This document shows positions 15,589-23,444 of a stretch of 34,643 nucleotides of DNA, one piece after another. The position numbers and the translations under genes were made by a program. Within the stretch, counting starts at the first letter, position 1. Every line of letters begins with the position of its first letter. This DNA comes from Pontivivens nitratireducens (GTDB lineage Bacteria > Pseudomonadota > Alphaproteobacteria > Rhodobacterales > Rhodobacteraceae), in the NCBI RefSeq assembly GCF_014235845.1, contig NZ_JACJUQ010000021.1, positions 1 to 34,643 of the forward strand. The letters run 5' to 3'. The notes under the pieces were generated by a model, which saw only the letters and a list, made by a program, of their open reading frames with translations, ran no database searches and was not told the origin of the DNA.

Positions 15589-15617
15589 TTCAGGTTCGGC
15601 GCAAGGGCGCCGACCTG
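15589..15617 (+). other. Second hairpin after the 54-aa ORF
   Basis: CAGGTTCGGCGC and GCGCCGACCTG pair almost completely around an AAGG loop. No T-run follows. Confidence 0.4.
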
Positions 15618-15715
15618 AGTTCTACGCCTGCCAGTCGCCGCAGCTGAACGAGACAGAGTGCCGATGCAGGCCGGCAGATCGTCACCTTTCTCGAATTGTC
15701 AGGCTAGTCAGAGTC

Positions 15716-16810
15716 CTACGGGCCGCCCGAGACGTCTAGGAAGAGTTTCACCAAGGCGACGTTGATGAAGTAGTTATTCTTCCCAGACCGGTGCTTTTCC
15801 ACAAAGCCCCGGTCCGCCAAGGTGTCGAGATACTTCGCAGCGGTTTGTCTGCTGACATCCAGATCCTTCTGCAGGTATTCGATCCGCGTGTAAGGGTGGC
15901 GGAAGAGATTGTTCAGCAGTTCCTGGCTGTAGATCTTGGGCAACTCATACCGCAGCCGATGCTTGACGTCCGCCATTTGCTGCCGGATACCGGTAACAAT
16001 CTCGAAGGTCGTCGCAGAGGTCTCTGCAACGGCCTCGAGCATGTAGATGACCCAGTTCTCCCAGTTTCCGGTATCTCGCACGTCTTGCAGGTGCTGATAG
16101 TAGTCCGCCTTGTTGCGAGTAATGAAACGCGACAGGTACAGCACGGGGATGTCGAGCAACCCGGTGCGGGTAAGGTAGAGGACATTCAGAATGCGGCCGA
16201 TTCGCCCGTTCCCGTCTGGAAAGGGGTGGATGCTTTCGAATTGGTGGTGGATGAGCGCCATCTTGATCAGCGGATCAAGGTCGCTGAGACCGTCATCGTT
16301 GATAAACCGTTCCAACGCGGTCATGTGGGTGACGATCTCGCGCGCATCCTGAGGCGGCACAAAGACGATCTCTTCGGTCTTCTCGTTCTTTAGGGCGGTT
16401 CCCGGTGTTACTCGAAACCCATCACTACGCCCTTTCAGCAGACGAAACATGTCGATGATCGCCGAGTTGGGAATCAGGCCGCCGGTTTCACCCAACCGTG
16501 CATAGCCAAGCCGGAGAGCATCGCGATAAAGGGCGACCTCTTTGGCCGCAGGGGATTGCGGATCGTCGGGGAAGATGTCCGCCTGAAACAGCTCATCTTG
16601 CGTCGTGACGATGTTTTCGACTTCGGAGGAGGCCTTGGCTTCCTGGAGTGCGAGGGTATCGATCAAAATGCCCTGATTTGGGATGGTCTTTGCCTGCCCC
16701 TTCAGGTCCGCAAGCGCACGGCTAGCGCGAGCGAGCGCTTTGAGCACAGGAATAGTTTCGATTTCCGCCGTCGGGGGCAGAGTGGGGATGATATAGGTCG
16801 GCTTTAACAT
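15716..16810 (-). CDS. Fic family protein (predicted AMPylase) with built-in inhibitory motif
   Basis: A 364-residue Fic protein. The catalytic motif HPFPDGNGR is complete at His195-Arg203, so AMP transfer from ATP to a hydroxyl side chain of a target protein is expected. An N-terminal inhibition helix is present: S61-S-E-V-E65-N66 fits the [S/T]xxxE[G/N] pattern, so this is a class II, self-inhibited Fic. A Fic_N domain covers about 15-95. A C-terminal winged-helix (about 305-360, RIEYLQKDLDVSRQTAAKYLDTLADRGFVEK) probably binds DNA, which suggests autoregulation through the inverted repeat upstream. No separate antitoxin gene is visible, consistent with the internal inhibitor. It is transcribed alone, leftward. 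Confidence 0.94.
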   Translation of the reverse strand: MLKPTYIIPTLPPTAEIETIPVLKALARASRALADLKGQAKTIPNQGILIDTLALQEAKASSEVENIVTTQDELFQADIFPDDPQSPAAKEVALYRDALRLGYARLGETGGLIPNSAIIDMFRLLKGRSDGFRVTPGTALKNEKTEEIVFVPPQDAREIVTHMTALERFINDDGLSDLDPLIKMALIHHQFESIHPFPDGNGRIGRILNVLYLTRTGLLDIPVLYLSRFITRNKADYYQHLQDVRDTGNWENWVIYMLEAVAETSATTFEIVTGIRQQMADVKHRLRYELPKIYSQELLNNLFRHPYTRIEYLQKDLDVSRQTAAKYLDTLADRGFVEKHRSGKNNYFINVALVKLFLDVSGGP

Positions 16811-16824
16811 GTTCCCTGCCTCGT

Positions 16825-16890
16825 GTTAAGAAAGTGTCGCTTTGCTAACATGATCTTCGTGTCATGTCAGTAAAAAGCTGTTTTCTTAAC
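16825..16890. promoter_or_regulatory. Wide inverted repeat upstream of fic
   Basis: GTTAAGAAA (16825-16833) and TTTCTTAAC (16882-16890) are perfect 9-bp inverted arms separated by 48 bp, beginning 15 bases before the fic ATG. TAACATG and TCATGTCA words between them add further dyad symmetry. It is a candidate autoregulatory site for the Fic winged-helix. Confidence 0.45.
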
Positions 16891-17014
16891 TTGGGTCTGT
16901 GCCCGCCTTGAATGCGTCAACGAACCACTTCGGGTCACGCCCACGGATAGACCGGATGAGCTGTAGGGTTCTTAGGTGGTGAGGATTTCGCAGCGGATTG
17001 CACAAGGGTGGTTT

Positions 17015-17170
17015 TCACCTTGGAGCCGACAAGTTCGGCAAGAGAGTAGCCCAGTTCCGGCGCAGACTACCGCCTTTTGTCGATCTTGATAGGTGGAAGC
17101 CGCCTTCGACATCCTTCTGCATTTTCTTCAGCTCGCTGAGCGACAGGGCCTCGAGATCGAAATCAGCCAT
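17015..17170 (-). pseudogene. Truncated H-NS-family protein fragment
   Basis: The first 22 residues (MADFDLEALSLSELKKMQKDVE) match the N-terminal dimerisation helix typical of alphaproteobacterial H-NS-like nucleoid proteins. After residue 22 the similarity stops and a short unrelated basic tail follows to a stop at residue 52. The DNA-binding C-terminal domain is absent, so this is a broken gene or a truncated dimer-forming peptide. Its ATG lies inside the stop region of the 40-aa ORF upstream (ATGGCTGA overlap), implying that the intact ancestor was translationally coupled to it. Confidence 0.65.
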
Positions 17171-17285
17171 TGGTGCGGTCCGTGTCCTGAATGTTCCGAT
17201 ATTGATAGCCCGTTGCAGCATAGGCCCGAAACTTCCGGCAGGCAGGGGCAGAAGGGCGCGAGTCGATGATCGTCACTTTCGTCAC
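17163..17285 (-). CDS. 40-aa ORF translationally coupled to the hns fragment
   Basis: A GTG-started ORF (VTKVTIIDSRP...) of 40 residues with a Cys/Arg/Tyr-rich core (CRKFRAYAATGYQYRN). Its last 8 bases overlap the ATG of the H-NS fragment, a layout typical of coupled genes. I do not recognise the peptide. No strong ribosome-binding site is visible before the GTG. It could be a leader peptide for hns. Confidence 0.4.
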   Translation of the reverse strand: MTKVTIIDSRPSAPACRKFRAYAATGYQYRNIQDTDRTNG

Positions 17286-17602
17286 CGCCAGAGAGGTGCA
17301 GGGATTAGGTTCAGATAAGTTCGACTGGCAAGGTGACAGGGTCTGGCATGGGCTCCCCGTGCCTCTCTGTCCTCTGGGTCCTTCGTTCGACTGACAATCC
17401 CCTAATCCCGTTCGGTCTCCTGCGCCCAACCCCGCGTCAGTCCGGGCCGTGTTGGCCGCCTGTGGCGTCCTGCCCGCTCCACCCCGGTCCTTTGGAGGGA
17501 TTCCGGCGTCCGTGCCGTCCGCCGTGCACGCCTCACCCGACGGGCTTTTTCGGGTCTTGTCGAAGGGACGGTCCCGAAGACAGGAAACACAGGAGCTTAC
17601 CC
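17286..17602. other. Intergenic region upstream of ssb
   Basis: No gene is supported. GGGATTAGG (17301-17309) and CCTAATCCC (17401-17409) are perfect inverted arms 91 bp apart, and GTTCGACTG occurs near both, so a long-range stem or paired protein sites are possible. A Pro/Arg-type reading frame runs through to ssb, but it has no start signal and looks like GC-rich read-through. Confidence 0.4.
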
Positions 17603-18073
17603 ATGCAGAGCATCGTCATCCTCGCCGGCAACATCGGTCAGAACCCCGAAGCCCGCACCACGAAAGGCGCGAGCACCCAGATCACCAACTTCAGCCTTGC
17701 CACCTCGCGCTCCCGCCTCTCGGAAGGTCGCGTGATGCGCGACGACAACGGCTACCGGGTCATGGACACGGAATGGCACCGCATCACCTGCTTCAACGGT
17801 CTCAGCAAGACGGTCACGGAGCATTGCGAAAAGGGCATGAAGGTCCTCGCCCACGGCCGTATCCACTACAGCAAGTGGATCGATAGCATGGGCATTGACC
17901 GCTACGGCTGCGAGATCATCGCCGAAACTTCCTTAGCCCCCCGAAGTCGACCGAGGTTCAAGACCCCGAGCTGGTCGACCGCGACGACGAGATCCCGTTC
18001 TGAAGAACGGGGTCTCCCCCCTTCGGCCCGGCGGGACAGTCCGCCGGGTACAATGCGCGCCGTAGCCGGTTAG
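17603..18073 (+). CDS. ssb: Single-stranded DNA-binding protein, C-terminal tail frameshifted
   Basis: An SSB-type OB-fold protein. Residues 1-108 are well formed (MQSIVILAGNIGQNPEAR, FSLATSRSR, TEWHRITCFNGLSKT, KGMKVLAHGRIHYSKW, CEIIAET). They would bind ssDNA during replication or conjugation. Near 17928 the frame changes: the read frame continues with unrelated Arg/Ser-rich sequence to a stop at 18071. A different frame from 17929 gives FLSPPKSTEVQDPELV and ends DRDDEIPF at 18001-18003, the classic acidic SSB tip that recruits partner proteins. A small deletion at GAAACTTCC explains this. The present product, 156 residues, lacks the tip. GGAG lies 9 bases before the ATG. Confidence 0.88.
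   Translation: MQSIVILAGNIGQNPEARTTKGASTQITNFSLATSRSRLSEGRVMRDDNGYRVMDTEWHRITCFNGLSKTVTEHCEKGMKVLAHGRIHYSKWIDSMGIDRYGCEIIAETSLAPRSRPRFKTPSWSTATTRSRSEERGLPPSARRDSPPGTMRAVAG
17929..18003 (+). pseudogene. Out-of-frame remnant of the SSB C-terminal tail (DDEIPF)
   Basis: An alternate-frame segment encoding the conserved acidic SSB tail and its stop codon. It is part of the ancestral ssb reading frame now separated from the OB fold by an indel near 17928. Confidence 0.8.
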
Positions 18074-18153
18074 GTCCGGTCTGGTGACACTGGCGCACTT
18101 ATTGACAAACTTTGCCAATCTATGCCATCTTCATGAGAAGGGAGATCAAGACC

Positions 18154-18408
18154 ATGGCCACGATGAATGTCTCATTGCCCGATCCGATGAAGACCTGGGT
18201 CGAGGCGCAAACCAAGGATGGGCGCTACAGCAACGCCAGTGACTACGTTCGCGATCTGATCCGCCGGGACCAGGACCGCCATCAGGCTATTGCGGAGCTG
18301 CAGCAGCTCGTAGATGAGGGCATCGCCAGTGGCCCCGCGCGGCATTTGGATGTCGAAGCATTCCTTGTCCGCAAGCGAGATCAGAATGCCGACACCAACG
18401 GTCACTGA
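18154..18408 (+). CDS. parD: ParD-type antitoxin
   Basis: An 84-residue type II antitoxin of the ParD/CopG family. The ribbon-helix-helix part is MATMNVSLPDPMKTWVEAQ followed by GRYSNASDYVRDLIRRDQDR, very typical of ParD. The tail (about 45-84) would bind and neutralise ParE. I chose ATG 18154 because the family starts there and GGGAG lies 10-14 bases upstream; ATG 18133 would add seven residues. The last bases overlap the parE start (ATG 18386). Its partner is frameshifted, so this may be an orphan antitoxin that could still repress its promoter or counter a related toxin. Confidence 0.93.
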   Translation: MATMNVSLPDPMKTWVEAQTKDGRYSNASDYVRDLIRRDQDRHQAIAELQQLVDEGIASGPARHLDVEAFLVRKRDQNADTNGH

Positions 18409-18696
18409 ATACCGACTGTCCCCGCAGCATTAAACGATCTGGACGCGATCTGGGATCGCACCCTGCGCATCTGGTCTGTCGTTCAGGCCGAAACCTACAT
18501 CCGCGCGATCGCCAGTGATATGTCCCTGCTGGTCCGACACCCTGAAATCGCGCGCGAACGGGTCGAAATTCGCCCTCCCGTGCGGGTGTACCGCTCAGGG
18601 TCCCATCTCATCCTCTATCGGATCGAAGACAGCTGGCTGGAGGTGCTGCGCATTGTGCATGCGCGGCAAAACTGGACGGCTTATCTCAACGAATGA
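18386..18696 (+). pseudogene. parE: ParE-type toxin, frameshifted
   Basis: The ParE (DNA gyrase toxin) reading frame begins MPTPTVTEYRLSP and then hits TAA at 18431-18433. One base further left (from 18430) the frame continues LNDLDAIWDRTLRIW and runs through RPPVRVYRSGSHLILYRIE and VLRIVHARQNW to a stop at 18694-18696, all typical of ParE. The total of 311 bases is one short of a multiple of three, so a single-base deletion near CAGCATTAAAC disrupts the toxin. It overlaps parD, the normal order. Confidence 0.88.
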
Positions 18697-18730
18697 TCCT
18701 GGCCTGGTGCCAGACAAGCCAGCGGTCAAT

Positions 18731-18768
18731 GTTTCGCTATCATATGAGGGTTTCGCTATCATATGAGG
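18731..18768. repeat. Exact tandem 19-bp repeat, two copies
   Basis: GTTTCGCTATCATATGAGG occurs at 18731-18749 and again at 18750-18768. Each copy holds the palindrome TCATATGA, so it presents two dyads 19 bp apart on nearly the same helix face. It ends 8 bases before the next ATG and so would overlap that gene's leader; a GAGG in each copy can serve as a ribosome-binding site. Confidence 0.7.
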
Positions 18769-18776
18769 ATTTGCCC

Positions 18777-19163
18777 ATGAAACCCGCAGACGAAGACCGC
18801 ATCGCGGCCAACCTTGCGAAGATCATGGCGATGATCTGCATCCGGAATACACACCTCGAAGACCTGCACGCAGGCACGGTGCCGATAACCAGGACGGGGG
18901 ACTATTCCGATGTCCTCGTGATCGATGCCGAGGGCCGCGAAATACCTTGGCCCAAAGCCGCCCATATCGACGACGGCCAGATGGCAAGCCTGATGCGGGA
19001 CATCGTCAACCGTCTGTTCACGTTTCACATGAAGAGTGACGATCCGGGTTTCCGTGAGGATCTGGATCGCTGGATGGCTGTCGCTGGTAAATGGGACGAT
19101 CCGGTTCTGGATCAGGCCTTCCTTGATGCGGTGGCCAGCTTGAAGTCTAGACCCAACAATTAG
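18777..19163 (+). CDS. Hypothetical soluble protein, 128 aa
   Basis: I do not recognise the family. The protein is acidic and soluble, starts MKPADEDRIAANLAKIM, and contains LEDLHAGTVP and a Trp-rich C-terminal third (DRWMAVAGKWDDPVLDQAF). The LEDLHAG phrase occurs in many small phage or plasmid hypothetical proteins, but I attach no function to it. I chose ATG 18777 because the second 19-bp repeat supplies GAGG at the right distance; a longer frame begins upstream but runs through the repeats. It may share a promoter with the parDE remnant. Confidence 0.7.
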   Translation: MKPADEDRIAANLAKIMAMICIRNTHLEDLHAGTVPITRTGDYSDVLVIDAEGREIPWPKAAHIDDGQMASLMRDIVNRLFTFHMKSDDPGFREDLDRWMAVAGKWDDPVLDQAFLDAVASLKSRPNN

Positions 19164-19498
19164 ACCAGCACCCGGTGTCCCTGTACCTGTGCCGGGCTGC
19201 TTGCCGACATGCGGTACTTCGACCTCGGCCTGCGTTTGAGAGCGTAGCCGCAGCCGGGTGGTGCAGACCGCCGATATCCGATCGAGGCGGCGCGCGACAG
19301 ATCCGACCGGTTGCAGTTGATCCTGCCGAAGGGTAAAAAACTGCTGAAATTACTTATTTGTGCAAAACGACATTAAGTGCTTCGCAGCAGCAGTATTTTT
19401 GTCCCACGAACTGATATTCATACAGCATATGACCGGTTTCGCGGGCGGTAGGGCGCTCTGGTTCGCGCCCGGATATCGCCCGCGATCTGCCGTCTCGA
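19164..19498. other. Intergenic region, no gene recognised
   Basis: The first half is GC-rich and may be worn coding DNA (short stretches read through but do not match anything I know). The second half (19330-19430) is AT-rich. It is the boundary between the plasmid backbone and the stress-gene island, so a lost mobile-element end is possible. Confidence 0.35.
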
Positions 19499-20092
19499 TC
19501 AGCCGGTGATCTTTGTGGTCATCTCCACGAGGCGCTTGGCCTGATGAGCCACTGCCGCCTTGCCGGCATCGTCAAAGCCATTGGCGTTGGTCGAGAAGCC
19601 GTAGGGGTTGCCGCCAGCGTCAAAAATCGACTGATCGGTAAAACCCGGCGCGACAATGATGGCGCCCCAATGCATCGCAGTGGTGTACAGGCTGAGTATG
19701 GTCGCTTCCTGACCGCCATGCGGATTCTGGGCGCTCGTCGTGGCCGTAAAGGTCTTGTTGGCCAGCTTGCCGGCACCCCACAGTCCTCCCAGCGTATCAA
19801 TGAAGGCGCGAATCTGGCTGGCGGCCACGCCGAAACGGGTCGGTGTCGAGAAGAAATAGCCGTCGGCCCATTCCATGTCGTCGGCCGTCGCTTCGGGGAT
19901 ATCGCCCATCTTGTCCAGCTGCGCTTTCCAGGCGTCCTGGGTTTCGACAACCGCTTTCGGGGCGGTCTCGGGAACGCGGCGAAGGCGGACATCCGCGCCT
20001 GCATTGCGGGCGGCCTCTGCCGCCGCCAAAGCGACGGCATGGTTGGTTCCGTAGGTCGAGTAGAAGATAATTGCGATCTTGGGCTGTGCCAT
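19499..20092 (-). CDS. wrbA: WrbA-type NAD(P)H:quinone oxidoreductase
   Basis: A 197-residue flavodoxin-like protein that would reduce quinones by two electrons using NAD(P)H and FMN, avoiding semiquinone radicals. The FMN phosphate loop is [15 protein letters not shown] (about residues 8-22). [25 protein letters not shown] (about 73-97) and [27 protein letters not shown] (about 111-137) are diagnostic WrbA segments. The length matches the family (about 198). I chose ATG 20090-20092 (MAQPKIAII), preceded by GGAAAAG. It lies in a leftward run with the pirin gene (the pirin stop is about 50 bp upstream), consistent with a quinone-stress operon. Confidence 0.95.
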   Translation of the reverse strand: MAQPKIAIIFYSTYGTNHAVALAAAEAARNAGADVRLRRVPETAPKAVVETQDAWKAQLDKMGDIPEATADDMEWADGYFFSTPTRFGVAASQIRAFIDTLGGLWGAGKLANKTFTATTSAQNPHGGQEATILSLYTTAMHWGAIIVAPGFTDQSIFDAGGNPYGFSTNANGFDDAGKAAVAHQAKRLVEMTTKITG

Positions 20093-20139
20093 AGTCTTTT
20101 CCTTTTCAGTTGGTTGGTATTGCGTACCGTGCGGCATCC

Positions 20140-21048
20140 TCACGCTTGCTTTAGGAAGGTGCCGTTGTTCAGTTCAAAGATTGCCTGCCGTAGTTCTTCT
20201 TGGGTGTTCATCACGATGGGGCCATGCCAGGCGACGGGTTCCTGAATCGGTCTGCCGGTCATCAGCAGGAAACGAATGCCATCGTCGCCCGCCTGAACCG
20301 TGATCTCGTCGCCAGACCCGAAACGGACCAGCGTGCGGTTGCCGGTCTGATCACGGATATTCAGCTCTTGCCCGCGATATTCCTTTTCGACCTTGATGCC
20401 GACAGGATCGCTGGCATCGCGGAACGTGCCGGAACCGGCAAAGACATAGGCCAGCGCATTGGCCCGCGTGTCCACCGGAAGCACCTTGCGCCGACCGGCG
20501 GGCACTGAGACATCGAGCAGCATCGGGTTCGCCGCGATCCCGTCGACCGGGCCGGTCTTGCCCCAGAACGAGCCAGTGATCACCTTGACCACCGTGCCGT
20601 CGTCATCGCCCTCGACGGGGATGTCGCCGGCGGTAATGTCCTGGTAGCGCGGCGCCGTCATCTTGAGCGACGAGGGCAGGTTGGCCCAGAGCTGGAAGCC
20701 GTGCATCTGGCCCTTGGCGTTGCCCGCAGGCATTTCCTGATGCACGATGCCCGATCCCGCGGTCATCCACTGAACGCTGCCCGGACCGAGCAGGCCGCGG
20801 TTCCCAAGCGAATCGGCATGTTCGACCTGACCGTCCAGAACATAGGTGATCGTTTCGATCCCGCGATGCGGATGCCAGGGAAATCCTTTGGAATAAAGCC
20901 GTGGGTCATCGTTGCGAAAATCGTCCATCATCAGAAACGGATCGGTCAACGACGGATCGCCGAATCCGAATACGCGCTGCAGATGTACGCCCGCACCTTC
21001 CAGTGCGGGTTGTGCTTTGCTGGTGGCTGCGACCGGTCTGAACGTCAT
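20140..21048 (-). CDS. Pirin family protein (first copy)
   Basis: A 302-residue bicupin of the pirin family. The metal site shows as [25 protein letters not shown] (about residues 57-81), with His-x-His and the third His in VEHAD, plus SGIVHQEMP (about 98-106). Some bacterial pirins are quercetinases, that is, dioxygenases that open flavonol rings; others act as redox-sensing regulators. A C-terminal pirin_C cupin follows ([11 protein letters not shown]). AAAGGAG lies upstream of the ATG. The neighbours are a quinone reductase (wrbA) and a hydroquinone-specific GST, pointing to aromatic or quinone electrophile handling. The substrate cannot be read from the sequence. Confidence 0.94.
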   Translation of the reverse strand: MTFRPVAATSKAQPALEGAGVHLQRVFGFGDPSLTDPFLMMDDFRNDDPRLYSKGFPWHPHRGIETITYVLDGQVEHADSLGNRGLLGPGSVQWMTAGSGIVHQEMPAGNAKGQMHGFQLWANLPSSLKMTAPRYQDITAGDIPVEGDDDGTVVKVITGSFWGKTGPVDGIAANPMLLDVSVPAGRRKVLPVDTRANALAYVFAGSGTFRDASDPVGIKVEKEYRGQELNIRDQTGNRTLVRFGSGDEITVQAGDDGIRFLLMTGRPIQEPVAWHGPIVMNTQEELRQAIFELNNGTFLKQA

Positions 21049-21168
21049 GGGAGGCTCCTTTGCTCTTATACATCCAAGATGGGCCTTGGAGGCGAAATCG
21101 TGATTGGCGAGGATCTGACAGCCGCTGTGCGATAACGCGCAGATCCAATGCCGCGCAAGCAGGTGCCG

Positions 21169-22155
21169 TCAGCCGACCGCGCGCAGGGTGACGTGATCGC
21201 GGTCATGCGCGCGCGAAAAATCCGGCTCGCCGCCCTTGGGAACGATCTGCGTCGGATTGATGGTCCGCTGGCTCACATAGTAATGTTGCTTGATGTGCCA
21301 GAGGCTCACGGTCTCGGCGACACCCGGCTCCTGGTAGAGGTCGCGGACGTAATTCGCCAGGTTCGGATAATCCTCGATCCGGTGCAGATTGGTCTTGAAG
21401 TGACCGTGATAGACCGCATCGAACCGGACCAAAGTGGTGAACAGCCGCCAGTCGGCCTCGGTCACGCGGTCACCCAGCAGATAGCGTGAGCGGCCCAGCC
21501 GGGCTTCGAGCGTTTCGAGCGCGTCGAACAGCTGGTCGAAAGCGTCTTCGTAGGCCTGCTGCGTTGTGGCGAAACCGGCACGATAGACACCGTTGTTGAT
21601 GCGCGGGTAGACGAAGTCGTTCATGGCGTCGATTTCAGTGCGTAATTCTTCGGGGTAGAAATCCAGCCTGTTGCCCGTGATATGGTCGAAGGCGCTGTTG
21701 AACATGCGGATGATCTCCGAGCTCTCGTTGCTCACGATGGTCTGCCGCTTTCGGTCCCACAGCAAAGGCACCGTCACGCGGCCAGTCATGTCGGGCACGA
21801 CGCAGGTGTAGACTTGGTGCAGGAATTTGTGATCCCCGATCGGATCGGGGTCGGCGGGGTCGAATTCCCAGCCGTTCTCGAGCATGTGCGGATGCACAAT
21901 CGTCAGACCGATCAGGTCTTCGAGTCCCTTGAGCTTGCGGAAGATCACCGTGCGATGGGCCCAGGGGCAAGCCAGCGACACATAGAGGTGATACCGACCC
22001 GCCTCGGCCTTGAAGCCGCCCTCGCCGCTTGGGCCAGGGCGGCCGTCGCGGGTGATCCAGCTGCGGAAACGCGCATCCTCGCGCTCGAATTTCCCGCTGC
22101 TCTTGCCGGTGTCGTACCAGCGGTCTTCCCATTTGCCGTCGATGAGCAGGCCCAT
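21169..22155 (-). CDS. Glutathionyl-hydroquinone reductase (Xi-class GST), first copy
   Basis: A 328-residue ECM4/YqjG/PcpF-type glutathione transferase, which reduces glutathionyl-hydroquinones to free hydroquinones and glutathione disulfide with a catalytic Cys. The Cys is Cys63 in LACPWAHRT, at the same position as in E. coli YqjG. FRSWITRDGRPGP (about 30-42) and INNGVYRAGFATTQQAYE (about 170-190) are diagnostic. I chose ATG 22153-22155 (MGLLIDGKW) because GGAGG lies 8 bases upstream; an in-frame ATG two codons earlier sits too close to it. It is the first gene of the run leading to pirin and wrbA, with an approximately 120-bp gap to pirin. Confidence 0.95.
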   Translation of the reverse strand: MGLLIDGKWEDRWYDTGKSSGKFEREDARFRSWITRDGRPGPSGEGGFKAEAGRYHLYVSLACPWAHRTVIFRKLKGLEDLIGLTIVHPHMLENGWEFDPADPDPIGDHKFLHQVYTCVVPDMTGRVTVPLLWDRKRQTIVSNESSEIIRMFNSAFDHITGNRLDFYPEELRTEIDAMNDFVYPRINNGVYRAGFATTQQAYEDAFDQLFDALETLEARLGRSRYLLGDRVTEADWRLFTTLVRFDAVYHGHFKTNLHRIEDYPNLANYVRDLYQEPGVAETVSLWHIKQHYYVSQRTINPTQIVPKGGEPDFSRAHDRDHVTLRAVG

Positions 22156-22355
22156 TTTCATTTCCTCCGATGCATTCTGTTGCTTAGCATGTGGGTGAAA
22201 CGGGGGCTGAGACAAGTTGACCTCTGCGCAATTGACTGACGCGCTCAGCGCAACAATCCGTTTTTTATTTTTGCCGTGTCCGGAAATCGTGTTGGTTAGC
22301 CTTCGTGTTTTCACATTCGGCCAATATCCCTCCGTAAACCATTGCGGAGATGCCT

Positions 22356-23345
22356 ATGAGAAACCACGATTTTCGCCGGTTCCTGGACCGAATTTCTCAC
22401 CTGAGTCCTGCACAAATAGCGGTAGCTGGGACCGCCTTTCAGGAAGTTCGCAGGAGATCCGAAGCGCTTGCTGAAATCGAAACACGAACAGAGCAAGAAC
22501 ACAAGTGCCCGTTTTGCGACTGCGAGGCGCGCCAGAAATGGGGCACAACGAAAACGAAGGTCCAGCGATATCGGTGCTCTGGCTGCCTCAAGACCTACTC
22601 GGGGCGAACAACCTCGATCATTCGCTATATTCACCGCCCTGATCTTTTCCTGGAAGTTCTCCGTGACATGATGGGAGATGCACCGCCTTCGCCGGTTCGA
22701 CGCCTCGCCGAGGCCTTGGGCGTGAATAAATACACCATCTGGCGCTGGCGCTTGATCATTCTCGATGGATTGTCTGGATCATCTTCCGAAGTCTTCGCAG
22801 GTATCGTCGAGGTAGATGAAACCTTTCAGCGGGAGTCGCGAAAGGGATCGCGTGAATGGGTCAAGTATCTGCGCAATCCTGCAAGCCACCCTGCGCCGCC
22901 GCGACTGCGTTGGTATGAGTATGGCAAGAAGGGTATTCCCATGATGCGAGGGCTGTCTCGCTGGCAGCTGCCCATTCTGACGCTGGTAGATCGGAACGGC
23001 GCCCGTCGGGCCGAACGCATTCCAAACCGAACCGACAAAACGATTGAGGCCGCGCTTGCGCCATTCGTGGCCTCAGATGCCGTCCTGTGCTCTGACGGCC
23101 TTTCTGGCTACAAAAGCTTCACTGCGAGCAGGCAGATCACTCATGTCGAAATTAAACCGAAACAGGTATCGACCGGCAACTCGTCAGCTTACCACATCCA
23201 GAATACAAACTCGCTCCACCAACTCTACAAGACCTTTATCCGGCCTTTCCGCGGCCCGGCGAGCAAGTATCTCGAAGGCTATATTTGCTGGTTCATTGCG
23301 CGATCCTTGAAACTCGACCCAGTTGAGGTGTTTCGAGCAATATGA
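22356..23345 (+). mobile_element. IS1595-like (ISXO2 type) transposase gene
   Basis: A 329-residue transposase with the family layout. A zinc-ribbon lies at about residues 48-75 (CPFCDCEARQKWG, CSGCLKTYSG), followed by a helix-turn-helix near 115-130. The catalytic core has IVEVDETF (Asp near 152), CSDGLSGYKS (Asp near 245) and the C-terminal HIQNTNSLHQLYKTFIRPFRG...YLEGY block, as in IS1595 elements. I preferred ATG 22356 because GGAG lies 7 bases upstream. I could not find clear terminal inverted repeats, so the ends of the element are unknown. It separates the first stress module from the TetR gene. Confidence 0.9.
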
Positions 23346-23444
23346 GAATGCGCAAAAGGCGATACCAGGCCAGACCGTTATTTCGTGGTGCAGGTGAATG
23401 GTGCCAGAGATCGAAAGGCAATGAATACTTTGAGTCCGAAGCGG

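Noticed and set aside
17333-17602. N-terminal extension of ssb from 17333
   Set aside because: SSB proteins begin at the MQSIV residues; the upstream 90 codons are Pro/Arg-rich, lack a start signal, and GGAG lies before 17603.
22156-23444. Terminal inverted repeats of the IS1595-like element
   Set aside because: I compared the flanks of 22356-23345 by eye and found no convincing matching ends, so the element boundaries are not called.
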